Assembly (NCBI GenBank): GCA_016296285.1
Contig: JAEDJP010000022.1
Span: 1-16,353 of the forward strand
DNA from: Bacilli bacterium
GTDB lineage: Bacteria; Bacillota_I; Bacilli_A; RFN20; CAG-826
Length of the DNA: 16,353 nucleotides
Direction of reading: 5' to 3'
Below are positions 1-6,456 of the stretch, piece after piece. Numbering within the stretch: position 1 is the first letter of the stretch; the number at the start of each line of letters is the position of its first letter. The notes below the pieces were generated by a model. The model worked only from the letters and a program-made list of their open reading frames with translations. It did no database searches and was not told the origin of the DNA. The position numbers were made by a program, and so were the translations under genes.

Positions 1-1
1 C

Positions 2-607
2 ACCTTCATCCAAAGCGCCCTCTACGTCATCGGGGCAGGCAACGTCTCCCTCCAAAACGGGGCAATCGCGGCGAACAACATCAACAACTACAATTACGCT
101 TTCATCGAGTCGATTTCCTCCGCGACCATGGCCATCATCGCCCAGAACTACGGGGCGAAGAAAGAACGCAACGTCCGCAGGGTCCTATGGTATGGCCTTG
201 CTTGGGGAGCGATGTATTGCCTCGCCTACGATCTCGTCATCCTTTTTGCCTATCAGCCCCTTTTGTCCCTCTTCGTCGACGGGAATAACGAGGTCGCCAT
301 CGAAGCGGGCAAGACGCGTCTATGGATCGTTGGCTTCACCTATGTCCTCGATATGGCGATGGACGTGGCAGGCGGAGCGATGAAAGGGGTGCGTAAGCCC
401 GTGGTCCCCGCGATCGTGACGGGTCTTACCTGCACCGTGTTCCGCATCGCGGTCATCCAAGGGATCATCTTGCGAGTCGAGGAATTCCAAAACGTCCTCT
501 GGCTCTATAGCGTCTATCCTTTCTCTTGGGTTCTTGCTTGCATCGCCGACTTCATCCTCTTGCCTTTTGTTTTCCGCAAGGCCTTCAAGGCACGGGAAGC
601 GGCCTAA
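2..607 (+). CDS. MATE family efflux transporter, C-terminal part (partial)
   Basis: The reading frame is open from base 2, so the gene starts before the window; 201 residues and a TAA stop are visible. The stretch with IAANNINNYNY followed by SISSATMAIIAQNYGAKK is the loop and helix typical of MATE (multidrug and toxin extrusion) proteins, where a conserved AQNxGA motif marks the second half of the protein. Several hydrophobic membrane segments follow (about residues 60-80, 100-120, 140-160, 170-190). Such proteins sit in the cytoplasmic membrane and export organic cations or drugs in exchange for Na+ or H+; the substrate cannot be read from the sequence. A promoter for the next gene lies directly behind it, so it is probably a separate transcription unit. 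Confidence 0.85.
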   Translation, partial: TFIQSALYVIGAGNVSLQNGAIAANNINNYNYAFIESISSATMAIIAQNYGAKKERNVRRVLWYGLAWGAMYCLAYDLVILFAYQPLLSLFVDGNNEVAIEAGKTRLWIVGFTYVLDMAMDVAGGAMKGVRKPVVPAIVTGLTCTVFRIAVIQGIILRVEEFQNVLWLYSVYPFSWVLACIADFILLPFVFRKAFKAREAA

Positions 608-611
608 TCCC

Positions 612-640
612 TTGCCGAAATCAAGGTCCGTTTGTACAAT
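612..640 (+). promoter_or_regulatory. Sigma-A-type promoter of the lipid kinase-rlmA operon (leaderless geometry)
   Basis: TTGCCG at 612-617, a 17-base spacer, and TACAAT at 635-640. Only seven bases separate the -10 box from the ATG at 648, so transcription should begin at or within a base or two of the start codon. There is no Shine-Dalgarno sequence between them. Confidence 0.65.
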
Positions 641-647
641 TTTTGCC

Positions 648-1502
648 ATGGAAAGGCTTCTTCTCTACCGCACGTTGGCTTCGGGTCATGGGGCTTTCGC
701 GCGTCATCGAGACGCGGTCCTTTCGTTGCTTTCGAAGACCTATGAGGTGGAAGAATACGTCGCGCCCTCTTTAGAAGATGGCCAGGCGAAGATCGTCGAG
801 GAAGCCTCGCGCGTCTTTGCGATTCTGGTCGTCGGGGGCGATGGCACGTTCCTGCGCGTCGTCGAGGCCCTGCTTTCCCTTGAAGAAAAACCGGTCCTTG
901 GTTATCTCAACGACGGAACCCTTGGGGATGTCGGCAGAAGCTTCGGGATCCCCGCGTCGATCAAGAAAGGGGTTCGTGTCTTCCTCAAACGGAATGAAAG
1001 GCAAATCGACCTTGGGCTTCTTAATGGCAAGCCCTTCGTCTACATGGCCGCGATTGGGGCGTACGCGGATGTTTCCTATAAGGCGAAGCGGCGCGCGAAG
1101 AAGATCTTCCACCGGCTCAGCTATTATTTTTTATCCTTGAAAGAAGCCTTCCAAAAGCACGAAATTTCCTATCGTATCCATCGGAATTGCGGGGAAATCG
1201 AAGGCGAAGCCCCTTTCATCATGATTTTGAACGGCTCCCACGTCGGGGGTTTCCGGATCAACAAGTTGGGACGGAATGACGACGGGAAGCTCGAGGTATT
1301 TTTGACGAAGAATGGCCCGTTCAATGGGCTGCTCCCGTATTTCTTCGCGCCGAAAAAGGTTCCTTGCCTTTCCCTTGAGGAAGCGGATATCGCAATCGAA
1401 GGGGATGCTTCTTGGACCCTCGACGGGGAAAAGGGGGAGCAAGGCAGCGTCCATCTTTCGATCCTTCCCAAAGCCATCCGCGTCTATGGAGGAACAAAAT
1501 GA
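648..1502 (+). CDS. Diacylglycerol kinase family lipid kinase (YegS/DgkB-like)
   Basis: 284 residues from the ATG at 648. The G63GDGT67 nucleotide-binding motif and the C-terminal LDGE (258-261) are the marks of the DAGK catalytic fold shared by DgkB, YegS and BmrU, which phosphorylate diacylglycerol or related lipids at the membrane. The segment DLGLLNGKPF...AAIGAYADVSYKAKRRAK is also typical of this family. The loop that usually reads GTxND reads G90TLGD94 here, so the Asn is replaced by Gly. NAD kinase shares GGDGT, but the C-terminal half fits lipid kinases better. The frame is open further upstream (to 534, inside the MATE gene), but 648 was chosen because it lies just behind a good promoter and matches the usual family length. 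The stop overlaps the rlmA start (ATGA), so the two are co-translated. A second, different family member lies at 13615-14469. Confidence 0.8.
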   Translation: MERLLLYRTLASGHGAFARHRDAVLSLLSKTYEVEEYVAPSLEDGQAKIVEEASRVFAILVVGGDGTFLRVVEALLSLEEKPVLGYLNDGTLGDVGRSFGIPASIKKGVRVFLKRNERQIDLGLLNGKPFVYMAAIGAYADVSYKAKRRAKKIFHRLSYYFLSLKEAFQKHEISYRIHRNCGEIEGEAPFIMILNGSHVGGFRINKLGRNDDGKLEVFLTKNGPFNGLLPYFFAPKKVPCLSLEEADIAIEGDASWTLDGEKGEQGSVHLSILPKAIRVYGGTK

Positions 1503-2323
1503 AACCGTTCCTGCGTTGCCCCAATTGCTTCGCCCCGTTAAGCGAAGAGACGAAAACCTATCGCTGCCCAAATGGGCATAGTTTCGATAAGGGCAAATCC
1601 GGTTACGTGAACCTCATCCTCGCCAACCAAGGCCGCAAAGTCGAGGAAGGGGATAGCAAGGAAAGCATCCTCGCCCGGAAGGCGTTTCTCCGGAAGGGGT
1701 ATTACGCCATCCTAAAAGATGGCCTCATCGAGGCTCTCTCCGCGTATTTGAACCCTCCTTTCGTCTTCGGGGACATCGCCTGCGGGGAAGGGTATTACAC
1801 GGAAGGCCTCGCCCTTTCCTCCCCTTCTTCTTCCTTTGTCGGGATCGATCTATCGAAAGCCGCGATCCTCGAGGCGGACAAGCAACGGAAAGCCGCGGGC
1901 ATCGCCAATTTGTCCTACGTCGTCGGGAACATGGATTACCTTCCCCTCCTCGACGCATCGATGGATGGGATCCTCAATTGCTTCGCTCCCATCGCTGAGA
2001 ACGAGTTTCTGCGCGTCGTGAAAAAGGACGGCTATTACCTGCGCGTCCTCCCTGGGGCGCGCCACCTTTTCGAGCTCAAGGAACTTCTTTACGAGGAGCC
2101 AAGGGAAAACTTGCCCAAGGAAAAAGGTCTTCCCGGGTTCCATCTCGTCGAAGAAAAAGAAATCAAGGGGACAACGAATATCCCAAACGAGGATCTTCTC
2201 TCCCTTTTCGCGATGACCCCGTATTTCTACAAATCCCCGAAAGAGGCAAAAGAAAAGCTCGAGAGAACCCCGAGCCTAACGTTGAGGGTTTCCTTCGTCC
2301 TTCGCATCTACCAGAAGGATTAA
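1499..2323 (+). CDS. rlmA: 23S rRNA (guanine-N1)-methyltransferase, RlmA family
   Basis: 274 residues. The N-terminus carries the zinc-binding cluster C7PNC10...C23PNGH27 followed by SFDKGKSGYVNL, a signature of RlmA enzymes; next come GDSKE (51-55), the SAM-binding loop D92IACGEG98, and the substrate-region block EFLRVVKKDGYYLRV...HLFELKELLY. These enzymes methylate N1 of a guanine in helix 35 of 23S rRNA (G745 in E. coli RlmAI, G748 in Gram-positive RlmAII/TlrB, the latter linked to tylosin resistance). The start is fixed by the ATGA overlap with the lipid kinase and by GGAGGA at 1488-1493. The stop overlaps the converging CBS gene at TTAA (2320-2323), and no terminator hairpin is seen there. 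Which guanine is modified cannot be told from the sequence. Confidence 0.93.
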   Translation: MKPFLRCPNCFAPLSEETKTYRCPNGHSFDKGKSGYVNLILANQGRKVEEGDSKESILARKAFLRKGYYAILKDGLIEALSAYLNPPFVFGDIACGEGYYTEGLALSSPSSSFVGIDLSKAAILEADKQRKAAGIANLSYVVGNMDYLPLLDASMDGILNCFAPIAENEFLRVVKKDGYYLRVLPGARHLFELKELLYEEPRENLPKEKGLPGFHLVEEKEIKGTTNIPNEDLLSLFAMTPYFYKSPKEAKEKLERTPSLTLRVSFVLRIYQKD

Positions 2324-2742
2324 AGGGCTTCTTTCAAGGAATCGTGCAATTCCTTTTTGCAATATTCAAGCAGCGTCCGGCGACGGATGATGCCCATGAA
2401 AACCCCGCGGTCATCGACCATCGGGATGAAGTTTTGCTCCATCGCGAGCTCGATGAGCTCTTCCAAGGTCGATTCCATGGAAAGGGGCTTGTAGGAACGG
2501 TAACGCGGGATGTCGGAGATGGGGACATCCTCGCCTTTCGTCAAATCGAAATCGAGATCCTTCTTCACGTAGCGGAGCAAATCGCCTTCCGAAAGGGTCC
2601 CGATGTAGCGCCCGTTCTCGTCAAGAAGCGGGATGACGCTATAGCGATAGAATTCCATCTTCTCGAGGGCTTGGCGAAGCGTGCACGTGTCAATCAGGAA
2701 CTTCGTGTCGCTTTTTAGCGTCAAAAACGGGAATATGTTCAT
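2320..2742 (-). CDS. Small CBS-pair protein (DarB/CbpB-like)
   Basis: 140 residues made of two CBS motifs and little else: about 12-60 (TLRQALEKM...SVIPLLDENGRYIGTLSEGDLL) and 75-130 (STLEELIELAMEQNFIPMVDD, then GVFMGIIRRRTLLEY). Stand-alone CBS pairs bind adenine nucleotides. Length, the SDIPR linker and the GIxxRRxxL ending resemble the c-di-AMP-binding protein DarB (CbpB) of Bacillus and Listeria, which acts on Rel and pyruvate carboxylase; this is similarity by eye only. It starts inside the stop of the preceding CBS gene (ATGA, 2739-2742), with GAGGAGGAA as ribosome binding site within that gene, so the two are made together. With a Trk K+ system in the same window and c-di-AMP known to control K+ uptake in Firmicutes, a ligand link is possible but unproven. 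Confidence 0.75.
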   Translation of the reverse strand: MNIFPFLTLKSDTKFLIDTCTLRQALEKMEFYRYSVIPLLDENGRYIGTLSEGDLLRYVKKDLDFDLTKGEDVPISDIPRYRSYKPLSMESTLEELIELAMEQNFIPMVDDRGVFMGIIRRRTLLEYCKKELHDSLKEAL

Positions 2743-3479
2743 CGCGGTTCCTCCTCATAATCGCTGATCCAATGGACGATATCGTAAGCCGTCAAGATGC
2801 CGATCACGGCTTCTTCGGGCAACCCATGTTCCGTCACGAACACCATCGCGAGCTTCTTGCCCTTCCGATAGAGATCGTGATAAAGAGCGCAAGCCTCTTC
2901 TTCGGTCGCGGAACGGGACAGGAAGGCGTAATGCTCGCAGATGTGCTTCTCGATGGGCAGGACCTCGGAAAGATCGACAAGGCGCAGATCCTTGTGGAAC
3001 GTTCCCCCTTGCCCGAGGAACACGAGGATGGCATTCGGGGACAAGACTCCGATGAGGCGGTTTTTCTTATCGAGGAACGGCAGCTGCATATAGCCGCGTT
3101 CCTTCATGCTTGTAAGCAACATCGGCACGGAATCATCCCCCTCCGCGCGGATGAGCTTGGAAACCGGGGTCGCGACTTGATAGGCGGTGCGGGGATTCTT
3201 CAAAAGAAGGATCTCGCGTTCTAAAAGGGACAACGTGGCCTCGGGAATCAAGACGAGGCCATCGGCGTTCATGTCGAGATCGTGCACGAGCAAATTGCGA
3301 ATCTCCCGGATATCATCGAGTTTCCTGCCTCGTTCCGAGACGGAATAGGACGGGGAACGCCGAAGCTCGGATGCGTAACGGGCAACATAGGAAAAGCCCT
3401 TATCCCCTTGGTAACGCTCGCGCAAAATCTCGTCGAGGTCGTTATAGAGTCGAAGGAGTTTGGAAGATTGATCGTCCAT
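2739..3479 (-). CDS. CBS-pair protein with N-terminal HEPN-like domain
   Basis: 246 residues from the ATG at 3479. Residues 1-100 are helical and contain R61NLLVH66 after a DDIREI stretch. This fits the R-x4-H motif of HEPN domains, which occur in RNases and in the HepT toxin family. Residues 105-156 (GYMQLPFLDKKNRLIGVLS) and 170-240 (MVFVTEHG...AVIGILTAYDIVHWI) form a CBS pair, a nucleotide-sensing module. I recall a Firmicutes family with this layout, usually annotated only as a CBS protein. The frame is open to a TTG at 3518, but the ATG at 3479 was chosen because TACAAT lies exactly seven bases before it. No Shine-Dalgarno site is present. It leads a two-gene operon with the small CBS protein. 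The role is unknown; a CBS-controlled HEPN RNase is one idea. Confidence 0.72.
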   Translation of the reverse strand: MDDQSSKLLRLYNDLDEILRERYQGDKGFSYVARYASELRRSPSYSVSERGRKLDDIREIRNLLVHDLDMNADGLVLIPEATLSLLEREILLLKNPRTAYQVATPVSKLIRAEGDDSVPMLLTSMKERGYMQLPFLDKKNRLIGVLSPNAILVFLGQGGTFHKDLRLVDLSEVLPIEKHICEHYAFLSRSATEEEACALYHDLYRKGKKLAMVFVTEHGLPEEAVIGILTAYDIVHWISDYEEEPR

Positions 3480-3486
3480 GGTTACC

Positions 3487-3492
3487 ATTGTA
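3487..3492 (-). promoter_or_regulatory. -10 box of the HEPN-CBS operon (leaderless geometry)
   Basis: TACAAT on the - strand, seven bases before the ATG at 3479, the same hexamer and gap as at 635-648. No strong -35 box is seen at 16-18 bases; a TTGCTT lies 20 bases upstream. Confidence 0.45.
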
Positions 3493-3659
3493 TCGGAAAA
3501 ATGATTTTGCGAAAGCAAATTGATTGCCGAAAGAAAAAGAGGGGATACGTGTATGCGTTTTCTAGGCGGGACACGTCTTCGGAAAGGCCGAGGAATGATT
3601 CAGTCGCATCGTTTCATGAACGGGTTTTGGTCTGCCAAACAATGGGACGAGAGAAAGGT

Positions 3660-4706
3660 TTACCTCAATTTTGCGTAGTAAGTGGAACGCCCTCCGCCGC
3701 GCTTTTCGATCACCCCTTCTTCGCAAAGCTGTTTCAAAGCCGATTCAACCGAGCTTGATCCGATTTCGGGGCAACGTTCCGCGATGTCGCTCTTCGTGAA
3801 CTTCCCGATTTGTTGGCTGACGGCGTTTGCGACCATTTCCTTCGCGGACATTCTCTTGCCCGCGAGATTGATCCTGTCCTCGAAGTCCCGATAAGCCGCC
3901 AAGACCGTCCCGAGAAGGTACTTGACGAAAGGGGTGTCATCGTTTGTCTTTTCGTGCCATCCTTTTGAGCTTGCGCTTAACGCCTCGTAATAATCCTGCT
4001 TCGTGCTTTGAATCATTTTCTCCAGAGAAATGTATTTCCCAACAACGAACCCAGCCTTATAAAGCAAAAGGGTTGTAAGCAATCTGGACATCCTCCCGTT
4101 GCCATCGTTGAATGGGTGGATGCATAGAAAGTCATGAACAAACACAGGGATGACGAGCAATGGATCGATTCCGTATTCCCCGATAGCCTTGTTGTATTCG
4201 TCGCATAGGCTCTCGAGAGCGTAAGGAGTCTCAAATGGTTCCGAGGGCTTGAATACCACTTCTTTCGTCCCGTCTTGATGGATCACGTCGATTTCGTTGG
4301 CCGTATCTTTGAATTTGCCATCGTAATTCACATCCATGAAGCGATACATTTCTCTATGAATTTGCTGGATGGAATTGATGCGAATTGGGATAAACTCGAA
4401 CGATTCATGCACCAGGTTTAATGCGCGACGGTATCCAAGAATCTCTTTTTCATCCCGGTTTTTTGGGGTGGTTTTGTCGTTCATCAGCTGGATCAGCCTG
4501 GCGTTGGTCGTTCGGATGCCTTCGATCTCGTTGCTCGCCTCGGTGGATTGTCTTTTCGCGACCGCGACCAAGTTAGAAAGTTCATCCGGCTTTTGTTTCA
4601 AATAAAGTTGCTGTCGTCCTTTGAATTCATGAATTAACCCAATGTAATGAACGACTTCCTTAGGCCATTTTCGATTCATGAATCCCGAATAATCGAAACT
4701 CCTCAT
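3660..4706 (-). CDS. Fic family protein with C-terminal winged helix (fic1)
   Basis: 348 residues from the ATG at 4706. An N-terminal helical part carries the inhibitory motif S58NEIEG63, which matches (S/T)xxxE(G/N). The full Fic motif is H197PFNDGNGRMSR208 and the flap region lies near FKPSEPFETP (152-161). Residues 285-348 (RMSAKEMV...SSVESALKQL...RGGGRSTYYAKL) look like a winged helix. Fic enzymes with an intact motif usually transfer AMP to a target hydroxyl group; the inhibitory Glu holds the enzyme off, here within the same protein. The start was chosen for AAGGAG about ten bases upstream; the frame extends to 4769 without a better site. A TATAAT lies at 4735-4740. It is the first of three unlike Fic genes on this strand. 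Target unknown; the C-terminal domain could bind its own promoter. Confidence 0.9.
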   Translation of the reverse strand: MRSFDYSGFMNRKWPKEVVHYIGLIHEFKGRQQLYLKQKPDELSNLVAVAKRQSTEASNEIEGIRTTNARLIQLMNDKTTPKNRDEKEILGYRRALNLVHESFEFIPIRINSIQQIHREMYRFMDVNYDGKFKDTANEIDVIHQDGTKEVVFKPSEPFETPYALESLCDEYNKAIGEYGIDPLLVIPVFVHDFLCIHPFNDGNGRMSRLLTTLLLYKAGFVVGKYISLEKMIQSTKQDYYEALSASSKGWHEKTNDDTPFVKYLLGTVLAAYRDFEDRINLAGKRMSAKEMVANAVSQQIGKFTKSDIAERCPEIGSSSVESALKQLCEEGVIEKRGGGRSTYYAKLR

Positions 4707-4740
4707 TCTCCCAACTCCTTCAATATTCTCCCAAATTATA
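4705..4740 (-). promoter_or_regulatory. fic1 promoter region with 10-bp direct repeat
   Basis: On the - strand TATAAT (4735-4740) is followed by TTGGGAGAAT at 4725-4734 and again at 4705-4714, starts exactly 20 bases apart, with the Shine-Dalgarno AAGGAG between them. The second copy runs into the start codon. A 20-base period is about two DNA turns, as expected for a pair of operator half-sites. No clear -35 box. Confidence 0.45.
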
Positions 4741-4769
4741 AACGTTTTTGTGAGATTAGCCAGTATCAA

Positions 4770-4901
4770 TGGGTGATTGAGTATCCGATTCTCATCTTGT
4801 TTTGTTCGGTTTATTGGATGTTTTTTTGAGAGATGACTCGTAAAAGAAAGGATTGCAATTTGACTTGATGTAGACCATTCAGAGCGCTGGTTTTGGAAGA
4901 A
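4770..4901. other. AT-rich spacer between fic1 and fic2
   Basis: About 130 bases, visibly richer in A and T than the flanking core genes. No gene, hairpin terminator or RNA could be supported here. The fic2 stop is at its right edge. Confidence 0.4.
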
Positions 4902-5834
4902 TTAAAGGGAGACTATGCAGCTTTCCAAAAACTTTTTCACGCTTTCGGTGTCGGTATCTTCGTAATAGCAAACAAGTTTTTTCTTGAATTCCGGCACCTT
5001 ATCAAATGGGATGATGAGTAACCCGAGCCCTTGGGATATCAGGTAAAAATTCGCAAAGATAACGGCCGTTCTTTTGTTTCCGTCATTGAAGATCTGTGTC
5101 TTCATAACGTACAGGCAAAGCTCGATCGCTTTCGCCTTTCCGCTCATCGAGGAATTTACGATGCGGTCAATCTTTTCTTTGACATCGAATTCCATGGGAA
5201 GAGGAGGGATGTACGAGGAGCCACCAATCGTCACGGGGACCCCTCGTATACGACCGCCATTTTGGTAAAAGCCTTCATTGACCAATCTCGCGATATAGCA
5301 GCAAAGGTAGTAATCGCAATTCGATTGAATGACGTCCTTATCCAATATGAATTCCCAGGAATGCTTTAGGTTCAATATCTTTTGAACACCCTCGGCATCA
5401 ACGTTGTGAATTTTTCCGTTTTCGATGATGGTTTCCGTGTCACGAAACGTCGTGGCGATGCCTTCCAAAATCGCCTGATTGTAAATGATCCGTTTCATGT
5501 TCGATCTCGCGAACTCCAAATTCGTTTGGATTCTCGGATCTAACGCGCTCTCCGCATAACCAAGAATGGTCAATTGTTTATCCAGATGCTTGATCTGCTT
5601 CCGAATCTCTCTCGCCTCTTTCGTGCTTTTCAGCAAGGACGTCAATAACGCGTCATCGAAAGGCCCTACATAAGTCGAGGTGATCTTGCCGTTCGTCCTT
5701 TTCCTAATGTAGATATATTTCTGGCCATTCTTCTCTTTAACTTCAGGCGTTCCGTCGTATGGCAATAGATTATATCGCGCTTGAAGATCGCTTTTTTGCG
5801 CCAGCAGTTTTTGGATTTCTTCTAAAGTGTTCAT
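4902..5834 (-). CDS. Fic/Doc-like protein lacking the catalytic His (fic2)
   Basis: 310 residues from the ATG at 5834, which has GGAGGA in good position. The frame is open to 6023, but that extension crosses a terminator and an inverted repeat. Residues 1-90 are a charged helical N-terminus with an NGQKYIYIRKRTNGKITSTY strip. Residues 112-135 hold the inhibitory-helix region, N119QAILEG125, with Gln where Ser/Thr is usual. The Fic motif reads Q247IFNDGNKRTA257: the D-G-N-K-R loop is intact and Doc-like, but the first residue, normally the catalytic His, is Gln. Either the protein is inactive as an AMP-transferase, or it does other chemistry (Doc is a kinase but keeps its His), or it is a binding protein. 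I have an uncertain memory of related proteins with the same Gln, which would make it a family trait rather than decay; the gene is otherwise intact. Confidence 0.85.
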   Translation of the reverse strand: MNTLEEIQKLLAQKSDLQARYNLLPYDGTPEVKEKNGQKYIYIRKRTNGKITSTYVGPFDDALLTSLLKSTKEAREIRKQIKHLDKQLTILGYAESALDPRIQTNLEFARSNMKRIIYNQAILEGIATTFRDTETIIENGKIHNVDAEGVQKILNLKHSWEFILDKDVIQSNCDYYLCCYIARLVNEGFYQNGGRIRGVPVTIGGSSYIPPLPMEFDVKEKIDRIVNSSMSGKAKAIELCLYVMKTQIFNDGNKRTAVIFANFYLISQGLGLLIIPFDKVPEFKKKLVCYYEDTDTESVKKFLESCIVSL

Positions 5835-5850
5835 TCTTGCTTTCCTCCAA

Positions 5851-5893
5851 GTAGGGAACATTTCATTAATAATCTTACCATTCTGTTCCCTAC
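5851..5893. repeat. Perfect 10-bp inverted repeat upstream of fic2
   Basis: GTAGGGAACA at 5851-5860 and its exact reverse complement TGTTCCCTAC at 5884-5893, separated by 23 AT-rich bases. The - strand spacer includes TGGTAAGAT, a possible extended -10 box. The repeat ends a few bases before the fic2 Shine-Dalgarno site. It could be an operator straddling a promoter, or an RNA hairpin just 5' of the ribosome binding site. Confidence 0.6.
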
Positions 5894-5969
5894 CAACAAA
5901 CGATTCTTTCCGTCTTTCAAAAAAGATCGCATTTGGGTGGGGCCAAAAGGCAACGTCATCATCGGGCAA

Positions 5970-6001
5970 GAAAAAGCGACCCGTTTGTGATCCGTGTCGC
6001 T
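5970..6001 (-). terminator. Probable Rho-independent terminator
   Basis: On the - strand AGCGAC (5996-6001) pairs with GTCGCT (5975-5980) across a 15-base loop and is followed by a T tract (5971-5975 as A on +). It lies 46 bases behind the stop of the frameshifted gene and would end its transcript before fic2. Confidence 0.55.
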
Positions 6002-6046
6002 GAATGATCGACGCCTCATGCAAGAGGGCTAATCGTCATTTTCCAT

Positions 6047-6413
6047 CTATTTAAACATATGAATAAAGAAGAACGGCCCAGTGTATTGCTTATACGCCTT
6101 AATATCCTTAATAGGGCAAACATTATTAATGAATTCAACTAATTTTTTGCCAGTTTCAGATTTCCAGCTTTTTCTTGGCGAGCAAAATGATAATGAACCA
6201 TTTTCAAGTTCACATTGTAGCCAAAGATTACCATTGCCAATTCCAAATTCAGCTTCCTTAAAGTCTGAATAAGGAATCGTTACATGAATTGAATTATCTT
6301 TTTTTGTTAATACAAATAATTTTATCATCCAGCACTTCAACTTCATATTCTGTCCACAGTTTGCCTGGTAAATAGTTGTTTTCTTGTCCTAAAACTAAAG
6401 TGAATTTGTCCAT
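6047..6413 (-). pseudogene. Hypothetical protein, interrupted by a one-base frameshift
   Basis: Two frames join into one protein. From the ATG at 6413 the frame reads MDKFTLVLGQENNYLPGKLW, then EYEVEVLDDKIICINKKR and a TAA. The neighbouring frame continues KKDNSIHVTIPYSDFKEAEF and so on to the stop at 6047. Removing one T from the T7 run at 6299-6305 gives a continuous 121-residue protein. The product is not recognised; it is small, has no signal peptide or membrane segment, and contains alternating hydrophobic strands (IHVTIPYSDF, LWLQCELENG). The gene is much richer in A and T than the core genes, a sign of transfer. TAGAAT lies seven bases before the ATG and there is no Shine-Dalgarno site. 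The break may be a real mutation, a sequencing error in a homopolymer, or slippage on the run. A caller would find only a 99-residue ORF at 6047-6346. Confidence 0.6.
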
Positions 6414-6420
6414 ATCGTTA

Positions 6421-6426
6421 ATTCTA
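6421..6426 (-). promoter_or_regulatory. -10 box of the frameshifted gene (leaderless geometry)
   Basis: TAGAAT on the - strand, seven bases before the ATG at 6413. The position 17 bases further upstream reads TTACCG, a poor -35 box, and lies close to the left end of the IS remnant. Confidence 0.4.
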
Positions 6427-6456
6427 TATTATTTTTCTTGGACCGGTAACCTAAAA

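Noticed and set aside
648..1502. NAD kinase, because of GGDGT
   Set aside because: The second half (DLGLLNG, AAIGAYADVSYKAKRRAK, LDGE) matches lipid kinases of the YegS/DgkB type and lacks the usual NAD-kinase substrate motifs.
3553..3678. 41-codon + strand ORF between the HEPN-CBS start and the fic1 end, with a GAGGGG upstream
   Set aside because: It could be a small protein, but it overlaps the end of fic1, has no promoter I can see and no recognisable features. Not enough to call.
5929..5939. GCATTTGGGTG matching 8090-8100 beside tRNA-Trp, as a possible attachment-site copy
   Set aside because: Only 11 bases match; in a 16-kb window many such pairs are expected by chance, and the match does not include the tRNA itself.
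5835..6023. N-terminal extension of fic2 to an upstream start
   Set aside because: The extension crosses a terminator and a perfect inverted repeat, while the ATG at 5834 has an excellent GGAGGA site and begins the conserved part.
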